Assembly: GCA_035772405.1 (NCBI GenBank)
Contig: JAYKKM010000181.1
Coordinates: forward strand, 419,001 to 483,000
DNA from: Chrysogorgia sp. JL179-B06
Taxonomy: Eukaryota; Cnidaria; Anthozoa; Scleralcyonacea; Chrysogorgiidae
DNA length: 64,000 nucleotides
Direction: 5' to 3'
Each line of letters starts with the position of its first letter. Position 1 is the first letter of the stretch. The translations under genes and the position numbers were made by a program. Below are positions 17,162 through 26,732 of this stretch, piece by piece. The notes under the pieces are model-generated. The model saw only the letters and a program-made list of their open reading frames with translations. It had not been told where the DNA came from and did no database searches.

Positions 17162-18169
17162 ATGGCTAAGAGTGGCTTCGACGACCTCGAGACGGAGGGC
17201 TTTGATGAATACAAAGATATGAGTAATGATGAACTAGATAGCAGTCTCGAAAGAGCCACTCAAGATCTTGAGCTAGCTCGGGGCGATCTAGGCGTCACAG
17301 CCGATGAGGAAACTAGACTAACTAGAGTGGAGAGTGGACTGAAGCGCGAACACGATATAAGACTTCGTCAACACATGGGGGAGACTACTAGCGATCTCGT
17401 AACGCGGAGTGGTGGAGGAGTGTATCAACATGTGGAGAGGGTTTTTAGTGATCTCGCAACGCAGACTATTGACAACGTGAGAGATCGTGGAGACGTTGTG
17501 GGGAGTGCGCCGTTGTTAGACACCACACACGCAGAGTACGTCGACATACCTGGACTAAGACCAATCGAGAACCGTGAGTTGAGCGCGCTACTCAATCCAA
17601 GCGAGAATGTGTCGCGTGAGTCTAGAATAGGCGACACTGGCGCATTGCAAATACGAGCGGACCGTTATCAAAACTTGATAAATGAAGTGAACAAAAGAAT
17701 AGCGGAGCTCGCGGGGAAAGACCTCACAGCTGCAGAGAACGAAGAGTTCGTCGGTCTAGCTGAAAGAGTGATTGGACTTACACAAGCTAGAGACATGCTT
17801 ATTGAGCAGCGGCGAATAGAAGAGGTTAGAGCGCAACAAGAAGTCGACATTGACAGGTTTCAGAAATTTAAGGAATGGGCTAAAGAAAATATGGTTGGGA
17901 TGAGTGCTTTAGCGATTTCAGTAGCTGCGATTATAACAACCATTATTATCGCTGGGAGGACTAACGCTATGAAAGGCGCTATAGTCACGAGGTCGTTCGC
18001 ACAGGTTGTTAAAAACGCGATAACGAAGATGGGTCCATGGGCTGTTGGGTTGGCTAACTTAGTTTACGACGCGCTGGTGACAGGTGCAAAGGGTCTCGCT
18101 TGGCTAGCTCAAAATCTGTGGGTGTTTGCGGTGACATTCGCGTGGCTTGCGTATAATTATTTAAACTAG
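17162..18169 (+). CDS. Membrane-anchored Polinton protein X (inner copy)
   Basis: A 335-aa protein starting 7 bp after the integrase stop. The N-terminus (EYKDMSNDELDSSLERA) matches the start of Y; the middle is shorter than in Y. The last about 170 residues are the shared module: a charged helix (RFQKFKEWAKENM), a first membrane segment (ALAISVAAIITTIIIAG), a Lys/Met-rich amphipathic stretch, and a second hydrophobic segment at the C-terminus. X and Y are tandem paralogues. The amphipathic and hydrophobic tail could disrupt or anchor to membranes; this is inference. The outer element has a nearly identical copy. Confidence 0.78.
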   Translation: MAKSGFDDLETEGFDEYKDMSNDELDSSLERATQDLELARGDLGVTADEETRLTRVESGLKREHDIRLRQHMGETTSDLVTRSGGGVYQHVERVFSDLATQTIDNVRDRGDVVGSAPLLDTTHAEYVDIPGLRPIENRELSALLNPSENVSRESRIGDTGALQIRADRYQNLINEVNKRIAELAGKDLTAAENEEFVGLAERVIGLTQARDMLIEQRRIEEVRAQQEVDIDRFQKFKEWAKENMVGMSALAISVAAIITTIIIAGRTNAMKGAIVTRSFAQVVKNAITKMGPWAVGLANLVYDALVTGAKGLAWLAQNLWVFAVTFAWLAYNYLN

Positions 18170-18194
18170 AAAGAAAATGTGATTCGTAGGAGTT

Positions 18195-18228
18195 AGAGAG
18201 CGATATTCAAAATGTGAGCTAATGTAAT
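18195..18228 (+). repeat. Relic of the integrase 3' end between X and Y (inner copy)
   Basis: The sequence directly before the Y start codon repeats the last integrase codons, stop and spacer at 17128-17161, with only a few changes. It has no coding role here and marks the border of a tandem duplication. Confidence 0.85.
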
Positions 18229-19671
18229 ATGGCTAAAGGTGGGGAAGTTTTTGACGAGACTGAGATGGAAACCCTCAATAAGTACGAAGACATGAGTAAT
18301 GAGCAATTAGAAAATACGCTCGCCGATATCGAAGACGCTATTGAAGGCATGTACGGTAAGCACACTGAAGACAACATGTCGGAAAATGTTCGCGTTAATT
18401 ACAACGACTATCAAGACCAAGCGAAAAAGATAAGGAGTGAGCTAGACGCGAGACGAGGTTGGCAAAAAGAGACGTCATTTATTGATACTGACGATGGTAA
18501 GACGGTGACAATATGGGGAACTAACACAGAAGCCCCTGCAGTAAAGTTTGTTGAGCAGGAGTCATATGGTGATGTCAATGACGAGAGTTTTAGTATAGCT
18601 TTTGAAGAGGAGAAAGAAATTGAGAGAAGGCTGGGCGAGCTAAAAGCATCCAACAAAAAGCTAACAGAAAACAACGTAAAAAGAATCAAGCTAATAAATA
18701 GTAAAATACGTAAATTAAACAAAAAGGGACTCGGCCACGACGACGCGTCAAGGGAAATAGTCAACAGGTCGTGGGTCACGGACTCAGAGGCTATTCTTTT
18801 CAAACCGATAAACAAAGATGGTAAATATGGAAAACCCAAACTAATTCTAAAACTTGGGAAAAAGGGTTTGATCTACAGTAAAGATGCGAGTAGTAAAAAC
18901 GCGATCGAGCAGTTCAAAAAGTTAGTTAGTCAAATCCCTGAGAGTACAGAAACAACAGTTGCCACAACAGAAGTGACCCCAGACAACCCCTCAGTGATTG
19001 ATACAAAAGTGGGTTATGTTGACATACTTGGGTTATCGTCAAACGAAAACCGTGAGCTGAATGGTGTGCTTAATCCAGGTGATGGTGTGTTGCGTGAGTC
19101 AAGAATAGGTGACAATGGTGCATTGCAAATACAAGCAGACTATTTTCAAAAGGCGTTAGACGAAGCGAATGGGAGATTGGTGGAGCTTGAAAAAAAAAAA
19201 GCTAGCCAAAGTGGTCTCACGAGTGACGAAGAGCGAGAGTACGTTGGTTTGCTTGAAAGAGTGAGAGGACTTGAGAAAGCCATAGACAGAATCCTAGAAC
19301 AGCGCGAGCTTGAAGAAGTTAGAGAGCAACAAGAAGTCGACATTGACAGATTGCAGAAATTTAAGGAATGGGCTAAAGAAAATATGGTTGGGTTGAGCGC
19401 TGTAGCAATTTCAGTGGCTGGAATTATAACAACTATTATTATCGCTGGGAGGTCTGCTGTTATGAAAGGCGCTATTGCTACGAGGTCATTTGCACAAGCT
19501 GTTAAGAACGCGATAACGAAGATGGGTCCATGGGCTGTTGGGTTGGCTAACTTAGTTTACAATATGTTGACGTTGGGTGCGAAGGGTCTCGCTTGGTTGG
19601 CTCAAAATCTCTGGGTACTCGCAGTGGTACTTGCGTGGTTTGCTTATGATTATTACAAGCTAAAACGGTAG
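18229..19671 (+). CDS. Membrane-anchored Polinton protein Y (inner copy)
   Basis: A 480-aa protein with the same architecture as 637-2076: an acidic helical N-terminus, a Lys-rich coiled-coil-like segment at about 125-170, a compact Gly/Lys-rich stretch at about 190-215 and the tail shared with X. A run of nine A encodes four consecutive Lys near residue 322; the frame is intact across it. It is slightly diverged from the outer copy. It lies 22 bp before the capsid gene. No known family is recognised; a virion-associated role is inferred from position. Confidence 0.8.
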   Translation: MAKGGEVFDETEMETLNKYEDMSNEQLENTLADIEDAIEGMYGKHTEDNMSENVRVNYNDYQDQAKKIRSELDARRGWQKETSFIDTDDGKTVTIWGTNTEAPAVKFVEQESYGDVNDESFSIAFEEEKEIERRLGELKASNKKLTENNVKRIKLINSKIRKLNKKGLGHDDASREIVNRSWVTDSEAILFKPINKDGKYGKPKLILKLGKKGLIYSKDASSKNAIEQFKKLVSQIPESTETTVATTEVTPDNPSVIDTKVGYVDILGLSSNENRELNGVLNPGDGVLRESRIGDNGALQIQADYFQKALDEANGRLVELEKKKASQSGLTSDEEREYVGLLERVRGLEKAIDRILEQRELEEVREQQEVDIDRLQKFKEWAKENMVGLSAVAISVAGIITTIIIAGRSAVMKGAIATRSFAQAVKNAITKMGPWAVGLANLVYNMLTLGAKGLAWLAQNLWVLAVVLAWFAYDYYKLKR

Positions 19672-19693
19672 CGATAAAACATATGTAAAGTAT

Positions 19694-20932
19694 ATGAACG
19701 TCACGTCAGCAGAGTTGAGTCCTGGTTTTAGACGAGCGACCATGGGTGGCATAAAAGGGGTGAGAACGCAACACGTAATCACGTTGAACCCTAATAAAGT
19801 CAGTCCTGGTGAGGAACTTTACATTGATATACCGAAGCTCAAGGTTAGTAGCTGTTTGGTGCCTGGATCGTTGGGTCTAGTGTTCGACTTCAAGAATGCA
19901 AACACCAAAAGCTGGTTCTTGAACAATGTCAGCAAGTTGTTGGTTGAGAAACTTGTTGTGAGACTAGCTGGGGAAACTGTGTACGACAACAATGGGGAAA
20001 ATTACACTGGTGTCTATCGCGACCTTTGGGAGAGTGTCACTGCGCGAGACCAAATGATTGACTACGGTATTGGTGGTGAGAACTTGAGAAAGTTAATTTC
20101 TAAGGATGACAGTGGTGCGGCAAGTGGGAACGTTGCTAAAGTTAACGACGCGTTAATGTTTGGTGTGATTGGGACGAAGCAGCGGATTAAGCTTGGTAAG
20201 ATTATGAATGACCACGGGTTGTACGCTCCTTTTAGCATGAACAACAACTTGCAGTACGTCATCACGCTTCCGAAGGCTGCAGACATCATGGTGGCGCAAT
20301 CCGGTAGCGCTGTGGGTGGATACACTCTGGAGAACCTCGAGCTTGAGTACGAGACGATTGACAATCAGGAGCTCGCTGACGAAATAGCGTCGGGCTATGC
20401 AAGTGGTCGTAGTTTGTCATATGAGCACGTTACGTTGATGAAAACCACCGAATGGGATAAAGGTACGACCATTGTGAATGAAAACATTAATCTACCAAGA
20501 AAAAGCATGAAGGCGATTGTGTTGCTATTCACGAATAAGGTGCGAACAGACAGTGAGGAGTTTCTTTACCCAAATATTGAGAATATTAGAGTCACGATTG
20601 AAGGTGTGCCAAATAGTGTGTACTCGCAAGGCATCCCAAAGTCGAAGTTCTATGCAGAAGCGAAGCGACTGTTCGGGTTGGGTGAAGAACACGCTCAGTT
20701 CATGACCATACAGAAGTTCTATAAAGATGGCTTCGCGTTGGTCATTGACTTGAGGAGCGTTCAAGACAATCGCAACGTCGCCACTGGTAAAAATATTGTG
20801 AACACACAATCTGGCGTGCTTCTTGAGATCACTAAGAAAGCGACGACTGCGAACGTCATGTGTAGGGTGTTTGTGGTAAGCGATGGGTTGGTCAACTTTA
20901 TGAATAATGGGTTGCAATCAATCCAGTATTAA
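19694..20932 (+). CDS. MCP: Polinton major capsid protein (inner copy)
   Basis: A 412-aa protein differing from the outer copy at only a handful of residues. It is beta-rich, Gly/Asn-rich, without membrane segments, and lies 15 bp before the packaging ATPase. Substitutions between the copies are mostly silent at DNA level, which suggests both evolved under protein constraint until recently. The call as a double jelly-roll capsid protein rests on gene order, length and character. Confidence 0.82.
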   Translation: MNVTSAELSPGFRRATMGGIKGVRTQHVITLNPNKVSPGEELYIDIPKLKVSSCLVPGSLGLVFDFKNANTKSWFLNNVSKLLVEKLVVRLAGETVYDNNGENYTGVYRDLWESVTARDQMIDYGIGGENLRKLISKDDSGAASGNVAKVNDALMFGVIGTKQRIKLGKIMNDHGLYAPFSMNNNLQYVITLPKAADIMVAQSGSAVGGYTLENLELEYETIDNQELADEIASGYASGRSLSYEHVTLMKTTEWDKGTTIVNENINLPRKSMKAIVLLFTNKVRTDSEEFLYPNIENIRVTIEGVPNSVYSQGIPKSKFYAEAKRLFGLGEEHAQFMTIQKFYKDGFALVIDLRSVQDNRNVATGKNIVNTQSGVLLEITKKATTANVMCRVFVVSDGLVNFMNNGLQSIQY

Positions 20933-20947
20933 ATCAAACGTGGGTTA

Positions 20948-21547
20948 ATGGAGACTCCGTTTAATATGTTAATTGTTGGTATGACAGCCTGTGGTAAGAC
21001 GCATTATTTGCTGGAAACATTGGAATCTGAGTATTGTAACAAATTTGACTACATTGTGTTGATTTGTCCTACTTTCGAGTGGAATAAAGCGTATCAAGAT
21101 TGGAAATATGTGCGCGACCCTGACGTGCTAGCGATAGACTGCACACAGGACAGTGTCGACGCTGTTCTCAAGTGTGTAACAAATGTTTTTAAAGGCACTA
21201 ACACTCTGATTGTGTTGGACGACTGTGCGAGCTCTCAAGATGTCAAGAATAGGACTAGTCAATTGGTCAACTTAGCTTTTAGTGCGCGACATTTTATGTT
21301 GAGCGTTATTGTCATCACACAACAACTGACGTCGATCGCAAAACCGTACAGAGAAAATATTAGTAAGCTCGTTTGCTTCTACTGCCCGAGTAGGAGTGAT
21401 ATGAAGGTCGTTATCGACGACTACCTTGGAAACATTAGCAGAGAAAAATCGTCGGCGATTGTGACCGCATTAAAAAATAATAAGTACGCTAGACTTGAAA
21501 TCTCACTGCGCTACCCATACAGTCACGAAGTTGTTATTCCGCAATAA
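20948..21547 (+). CDS. FtsK/HerA-type genome-packaging ATPase (inner copy)
   Basis: A 199-aa P-loop ATPase. The Walker A motif GMTACGKTHYL is at residues 10-20. The Walker B strand TLIVLDDCAS is near 95. A sensor-like VIVITQQLTSI strand is near 120, and an Arg-containing segment follows. Short length and these motifs match the packaging ATPases of Polintons and virophages, which pump DNA into capsids. It directly follows the capsid gene. The intact copy retains the ATG within AATGGA, the target of the nested insertion in the outer copy. Confidence 0.93.
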   Translation: METPFNMLIVGMTACGKTHYLLETLESEYCNKFDYIVLICPTFEWNKAYQDWKYVRDPDVLAIDCTQDSVDAVLKCVTNVFKGTNTLIVLDDCASSQDVKNRTSQLVNLAFSARHFMLSVIVITQQLTSIAKPYRENISKLVCFYCPSRSDMKVVIDDYLGNISREKSSAIVTALKNNKYARLEISLRYPYSHEVVIPQ

Positions 21548-21550
21548 AAT

Positions 21551-22063
21551 ATGGGTATAAGTAATAACGCGATGGTGAAACGCAAAAGTGAAGAAAATCC
21601 TACGATTGAGGAATTAGTTGAGGAGACCGCTGACACTTCGACTGTGGAAGATGACATTGACGTTAGGAGATCCGAACTTATTAGACTGTCCGGTGACGGC
21701 GTGGTGAGTCAGTCCGAAGCATACATTAAAAAAGCGTCCGCAAAAGTTATTGATAAGATATGGCGCCAACACGAGTTGAAGAGAATGGAGATCGCAAACG
21801 CTTTTCTCACCGACTTGCTAATCAGCAAATTCGCTAGCTTACTAGATGGGTTGAACGCTATAGAGAATCCTGACGAACTAAATGACGAACTACAAAAAGA
21901 TCCGTTACTAAAGAAAGACGTCGAGAGCATTGTCGCGGTTGTGACACCATACGTGCCTTTCTTAGGCTTGTTGTCTGGAGGAATTATAACGTCGAAACAT
22001 GTGTACGATCACCATTTTAGGAGCGAGGTGGTAAACACTAAGAGTAGTGAGCAAACGGACTAA
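21551..22063 (+). CDS. Terminal unknown Polinton protein
   Basis: A 170-aa acidic protein 4 bp after the ATPase. It has a Glu/Asp-rich N-terminus, a helical middle (IDKIWRQHELKRMEIANAFLTDLL) and a hydrophobic segment near 135-150 (VTPYVPFLGLLSGGIIT) that may be a membrane anchor. Its final residues SSEQTD are encoded inside the TIR and are identical to those of the polymerase at the other end. Family unknown. Confidence 0.72.
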   Translation: MGISNNAMVKRKSEENPTIEELVEETADTSTVEDDIDVRRSELIRLSGDGVVSQSEAYIKKASAKVIDKIWRQHELKRMEIANAFLTDLLISKFASLLDGLNAIENPDELNDELQKDPLLKKDVESIVAVVTPYVPFLGLLSGGIITSKHVYDHHFRSEVVNTKSSEQTD

Positions 22064-22637
22064 TTTGTAGAGTAGTTGGCTATTTGTTAGCTAACGTTGT
22101 TAGCCGATCAAAAGAGCACCATTTCGCTATCCATTTGGATAAACATCACCACTAGAACCAAAATCTGGTGGTTTTTTTTCGCGCGTGAATTTGTGAGACA
22201 ACAGTGGAACGTGTCGGTAGTTTGTTGAACAAAAATGTAAAAATGTTGAAATGACACCTTCTACTTTTTTAAATGTGTGAAAACGTTGAAGTGGCACACT
22301 ATGCCTTTTTCTAAATACGCGAAAACGTTGAAACGACATTCTCCACTTTTTAAAGACGTGAAAATGATGAAACGACACATTCTAGCTCTAAATTTAGCGA
22401 AAATCATTATTTTAGTATTTCTTATCAATTGAGTAGAAAACATGGGAGGGGTGTTTAGATTGACTAATGATTGCCATAGTAGTATAGAGAGTGGTGGTAC
22501 GAGCTCACCAACGTCAACTGTAAAACATAAACACTAAAACATCGCTAAGTTGTGGCTCGACACAAATTTGGCGATGTTTTGGTGTTTATATTACGGTTGA
22601 CGTTGACTGAGCTCGTACCGCCACTCTCTATACTACT
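22036..22637. repeat. Right terminal inverted repeat of inner Polinton
   Basis: Inverted copy of 3359-3960, with the terminal 160-bp palindrome at 22478-22637 and the repeat array at 22221-22384. The terminus CTATACTACT abuts the duplicated AATGGA. Confidence 0.95.
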
Positions 22638-22638
22638 A

Positions 22639-23238
22639 ATGGAGACTCCGTTTAATATGCTAATTGTTGGTATGACAGCTTGTGGTAAGACGCATTATTT
22701 GTTGGAAACATTGGAATCTGAGTATTGTAACAAATTTGACTACATTGTGTTGATTTGTCCTACTTTCGAGTGGAATAAAGCGTATCAAGATTGGAAATAT
22801 GTGCGCGACCCTGACGTGCTAGCGATAGACTGCACACAGGACAGTGTCGACGCTGTTCTCAAGTGTGTAACAAATGTTTTTAAAGGCACTAACACTCTGA
22901 TTGTGTTGGACGACTGTGCGAGCTCTCAAGATGTCAAGAATAGGACTAGTCAATTGGTCAACTTAGCTTTTAGTGCGCGACATTTTATGTTGAGCGTTAT
23001 TGTCATCACACAACAACTGACGTCGATCGCAAAACCGTATAGAGAAAACATTAGTAAGCTCGTTTGCTTCTACTGCCCAAGTAGGAGTGATATGAAGGTC
23101 GTTATCGACGATTACCTTGGAAACATCAGCAGAGAAAAATCGTCGGCGATTGTGACCGCATTAAAAAATAATAAGTACGCTAGACTAGAAATCTCACTGC
23201 GCTATCCATACAGTCATGAAGTTGTTATTCCGCAATAA
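22639..23238 (+). CDS. FtsK/HerA-type genome-packaging ATPase (outer copy)
   Basis: Same 199-aa protein as 20948-21547 with only silent differences that I can see. The ATG lies within the right target duplication, so the insertion of the inner element left the coding sequence whole but removed its own upstream region and placed it behind the inner right TIR. An upstream in-frame extension into the TIR (to 22552) is accidental. Walker A and B motifs are intact. Confidence 0.9.
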   Translation: METPFNMLIVGMTACGKTHYLLETLESEYCNKFDYIVLICPTFEWNKAYQDWKYVRDPDVLAIDCTQDSVDAVLKCVTNVFKGTNTLIVLDDCASSQDVKNRTSQLVNLAFSARHFMLSVIVITQQLTSIAKPYRENISKLVCFYCPSRSDMKVVIDDYLGNISREKSSAIVTALKNNKYARLEISLRYPYSHEVVIPQ

Positions 23239-23241
23239 AAT

Positions 23242-23733
23242 ATGGGTATAAGTAATAACGCGATGGTGAAACGCAAAAGTGAAGAAAATCCTACGATTGA
23301 GGAATTAGTTGAGGAGACTGATGACACCTCAACTGTGGAAGACAATATTGACGTTAGGAGATCTGAACTTATTAGACTGTCTGGTGACGGTGTGGTGAGT
23401 CAGTCCGAAGCGTACATTAAAAAAGCGTCCGCAAAAGTTATTGATAAGATATGGCGCCAATACGAGTTGAAGAGAATGGAGATCGCAAACGCTTTTCTCA
23501 CCGACTTGTTAATCAGCAAATTCGCTAGCTTACTGGATGGGTAACTAAATGATGAACTACAAAAAGACCCGTTACTAAAGAAAGACGTTGAGAGCATTGT
23601 CGCGATTGTGACACCGTACGTGCCTTTCTTAGGCTTGTTGTCGGGAGGAATCACAACGTCGAAATATGTGTACGATCACCATTTTAGAAAAGAGGCGACA
23701 AACGCTGAAAGTAGTAGTGAACAAACGGACTAA
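23242..23733 (+). pseudogene. Terminal unknown Polinton gene (outer copy), interrupted by TAA
   Basis: Matches 21551-22063. Relative to the inner copy, 24 bp are missing near 23543, in frame, and the join creates a TAA stop at 23542-23544. The frame continues open afterwards to a normal end with the same SSEQTD-like tail at 23733. The predicted product is a 100-aa truncated protein lacking the hydrophobic segment. Confidence 0.85.
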
Positions 23734-24325
23734 TCTATTATTAACAGGTGGCAATAATCTAATTTGCATAACAGGTGGCAATTTTATCACGCGTGAGACA
23801 CTTTTACGACACATAAATTTGTAAAAATGTGATTTGACAAATTTGTGAAAATATTGAAACGACACTTTCTATTTTTAAATGTGATTCGACAAATTTGTGA
23901 AAATGTGATTTGACAAAAATGTGAAAATGTTGAAACGGTACTTTCTATTTTTTAAATGTGGTTTGACAAATTTGTGAAAATGTTGAGACGACTATTTTTT
24001 AAATGCGATTCGACAAATTTGTGAAAATGTTGAAACGACACTTTCTATTTTTAAAATATGGCTAAAGTAGCGTAAAGTTTAGCGAAAGTTGTGATTTTTT
24101 TAATATTCGGCATCAACTGAGTAGAAAATGTGGGAGGGGTGTTTAGATTGACTAACGATCATCATAATAGCACAGAGACTGGCGCTGTGAGCTCACCAAC
24201 GTCGATTATAAAACGTGAGTACCAAAACATTGTCGAGTTGTGGCTCGACACAAATTTGGTGATGTTTTGGTGTTTATATCACGGTTGGCGTTGACTGGGC
24301 TCGCAGCCCTACTTACTATACTACT
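23734..24325. repeat. Right TIR of outer Polinton, decayed
   Basis: Corresponds to the inner right TIR but is more diverged. At 23810-24060 it has four to five copies of an about 50-bp unit (GATTTGACAAATTTGTGAAA then a TTGAAACGACAC part). At about 24166-24325 it keeps the terminal palindrome with many changes. The terminus CTATACTACT is preserved. Confidence 0.88.
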
Positions 24326-25130
24326 TGAGTACAGTCTGTGTCGCTAATACACCCACCATACGTTTCGTTCATCAAGGCAGCAACCAGAAGGTTGATAAAA
24401 ACAATAAAGCTTTTGAATTTTAACATTATTACAATTGCAACGAATTTCTTCTCACTGTGAACTAAAACACTGACAACGCGGAAGAATTTTACTTGACCCG
24501 ATAATATGAAATATGATAATACTGTTCGTTGTGTTGATGTGGCGATGGGGTTACCGGGGGGACGCCAGTGTAGTGTTTCCAAATAAAATCAATATTTATT
24601 TAAAATTATACACGATCTATATAAAATGCCAACACCACTGAAGATATTTAAACAGTGATGGGGTTACAACCGGAATTTTGAGCGGTTAATGTAACATTTT
24701 GGGGTCAGTTTTCCGTGTACATGCCCTCTAGGGAAGTGGATGGGTGGGGGCTAGGGATACTCCCCCGGTTAGGCGGGGTTGCATAGGGTTAGCCAATCAG
24801 ATGGCTCAAGTAGATGACCAGTGATACTACGGACTCAGAACATGTCAATGATCTCAAAATAATTTCTGCAGCGGATGTCCCATCAGTGTATGGGTTACTT
24901 GTAACGTTACTCACTACGTTGTCTAAAATTATTCTGCCTTGTGAGACTCTGTTGTTATTGTGCTGCGCATTTTAGCGTTTATTGTGTTCATTTTCTTGTT
25001 GTTCTTCATCGACCAAATTATTTGCCCACTATACCGCAAACGTTTCTGTAGTAGTGGAAAGCGCTAGCGTACTGAGTTAATAAAGACACGAAAATTAAAT
25101 CGATTGGAAACATTTGCTATTTATTCTGTC

Positions 25131-25229
<99 letters not shown>

Positions 25230-26669
25230 TAATTTTTGCGTTCCTGCTGGGTTCACTTTCATATCCGGTCGTTGCAGTAACTTGTTATTCCCGAGACAAA
25301 GTACACCGTACACTTCGGAGCGATCGAGCATTTTAGATACAATACGGCGTATTAAATGAACGATATCCTCATTGTTTGAGTTTTTCAGCTATTAAAACGG
25401 CGGCATAGCAATATCAAGATTCCGCTTTTTTTCTCACCACAGTCGGTGTCGATTTCTTATGATATATCGAATTACTTCAAGGCAGAAGGAACGCAGGCTC
25501 TGGGAACGAGATTGATTACTTCATTGCCATTGGAAGGACAGTTGCTAGCCTGTGTTCCAGTCGATTATGACTGCATAGCAGGCTCTCTTGTTGGGGGAGA
25601 GAGCTGGGGTCTCTAAAACCGAGCGGAGAAACGGGAGCGGATCCATTACGAATCGACCGCCACTGTCACATAATTTGTATGTCTCTGGTCTCTCATGTGC
25701 TTGGTAAAGATATTTCCACACAAAAGAATAAAGTTGGCAAGGAAAAGCAATTTTATTTTTTTATAAAATATTATCAAAGCACTGAAGTAAAACACTGAAA
25801 AAATAAAATACTGAATAAAAGTAAAATACTGAATAGTAAAGTTTCATTAAGTACTGCAGAATAAGCCGAATCATGCAGTGTTTATTGTAATAAAATGTTC
25901 TCATTTTAATAACTAGTTGATAATGGACAAAAATATTAAGGTGTTTAAATTGATAACCAAATAAGCAAAACAATGTACCGTTTACGAATTTGTAATAAAC
26001 TAAAGTCTGGTGATCTGGTAACACGGGAGAGGACTGGGGCTAGTTATCAAATAGAAATCCATTTTCAGATAAAAATTTCTTAACATCTCGTGAAATATAT
26101 TAGATTGTCATATGGGATCGTGTTTTCCATCTCTAAACATAGATACAAAGTTTCACACAGTTCACTGGAAGTGAGAAGTTATTAAATATACGAAAACTGA
26201 AATTTTATTCTGTTGCTAGCTACAGGACATGTTACACAGACCCATATGTCGCAAAATGTTTTCAATTTCTACGTACATATGACATATAATATGTCTATGG
26301 CTCAAATAATTAGAACAGGAGGTTGTATTTTGACCCCTTCCTAGAATTTTACATGTTTTTTATTGACGTGTCTGATGTACACCTTTGGATCTTCAATAAA
26401 GTACAACTTACAACAAACGTTCAATTGCACTCGTTGAAATAACAATAGGACTTTAGAATATTTATTAGCGCGAAAGAACATTTAATAACGTTTTTGACAC
26501 ATCAATAGCATTTATTACATATGCATGACAAATAGTCCTGTTCAAATTTATTAACAAAATACCAATATCACTTATGCACATTCATTTACAACAAAGGCAT
26601 ATTCATTAAAGATCATACGTAAGATAAATAAACAACAGATGAACTACAGTACATTACATTCATTCGGGG
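24326..26669. other. Flanking DNA without recognisable genes
   Basis: About 2.3 kb between the outer Polinton and the LINE F fragment. No open frame with protein-like content and no RNA gene were recognised. AT-rich stretches dominate after 25700. Around 25490-25650 a GC-richer stretch with inverted motifs (GGCTCTGGGAACGAGATTG) may be an old non-autonomous transposon. Confidence 0.6.
25135..25228. repeat. (TA)n microsatellite
   Basis: About 45 uninterrupted TA units. Open frames of alternating Tyr and Ile over it are artefacts. Confidence 0.98.
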
Positions 26670-26732
26670 TCAAGGCAAAGGAAATCCATCTATGCGTGCG
26701 TCAGCCCTTACTTGACAGGCCAGGCTTCCGCT
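26670..26732 (-). mobile_element. LINE F, short downstream fragment left of the hAT element
   Basis: Read on the minus strand, the sequence resumes the LINE reverse-transcriptase region exactly where the right side stops at the hAT insertion. It aligns with LINE B in the region following the LLYVLVAE motif (GCGGAAGCC.., ..ATAGATGGATTTCC). Similarity fades after about 60 bp. Confidence 0.7.

Larger units (their letters stand above)
3359..22637. mobile_element. Complete inner Polinton (Maverick), about 19.3 kb
   Basis: The element is bounded by long TIRs (3359-3960 and 22036-22637) that start AGTAGTATAG and end CTATACTACT, with AATGGA duplicated outside. It encodes the Polinton hallmarks: protein-primed family B DNA polymerase, retroviral-type integrase with chromodomain, FtsK/HerA-type ATPase and a capsid candidate. 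Nearly all genes are open; the BRO-N/nuclease gene is frameshifted. The TIRs are almost identical to each other, which suggests recent insertion. Confidence 0.97.
22638..24325. mobile_element. Outer Polinton, right part
   Basis: Starts with the second AATGGA and continues the outer element with ATPase, terminal gene and right TIR. The end CTATACTACT at 24325 matches the inner termini. The next 6 bp (TGAGTA) would be its own target duplication; the matching left copy is outside the window. Confidence 0.92.

Noticed and set aside
22552..22638. N-terminal extension of the outer ATPase into the inner TIR
   Set aside because: The extension is TIR sequence; the inner copy shows that the true start is the ATG in AATGGA.
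25095..25359. Frames of alternating Ile and Tyr
   Set aside because: Translation of the (TA)n microsatellite.
25490..25650. Possible MITE around GGCTCTGGGAACGAGATTG
   Set aside because: No clear terminal repeats or target duplication could be delimited by eye; kept only as a remark in the flanking-region entry.
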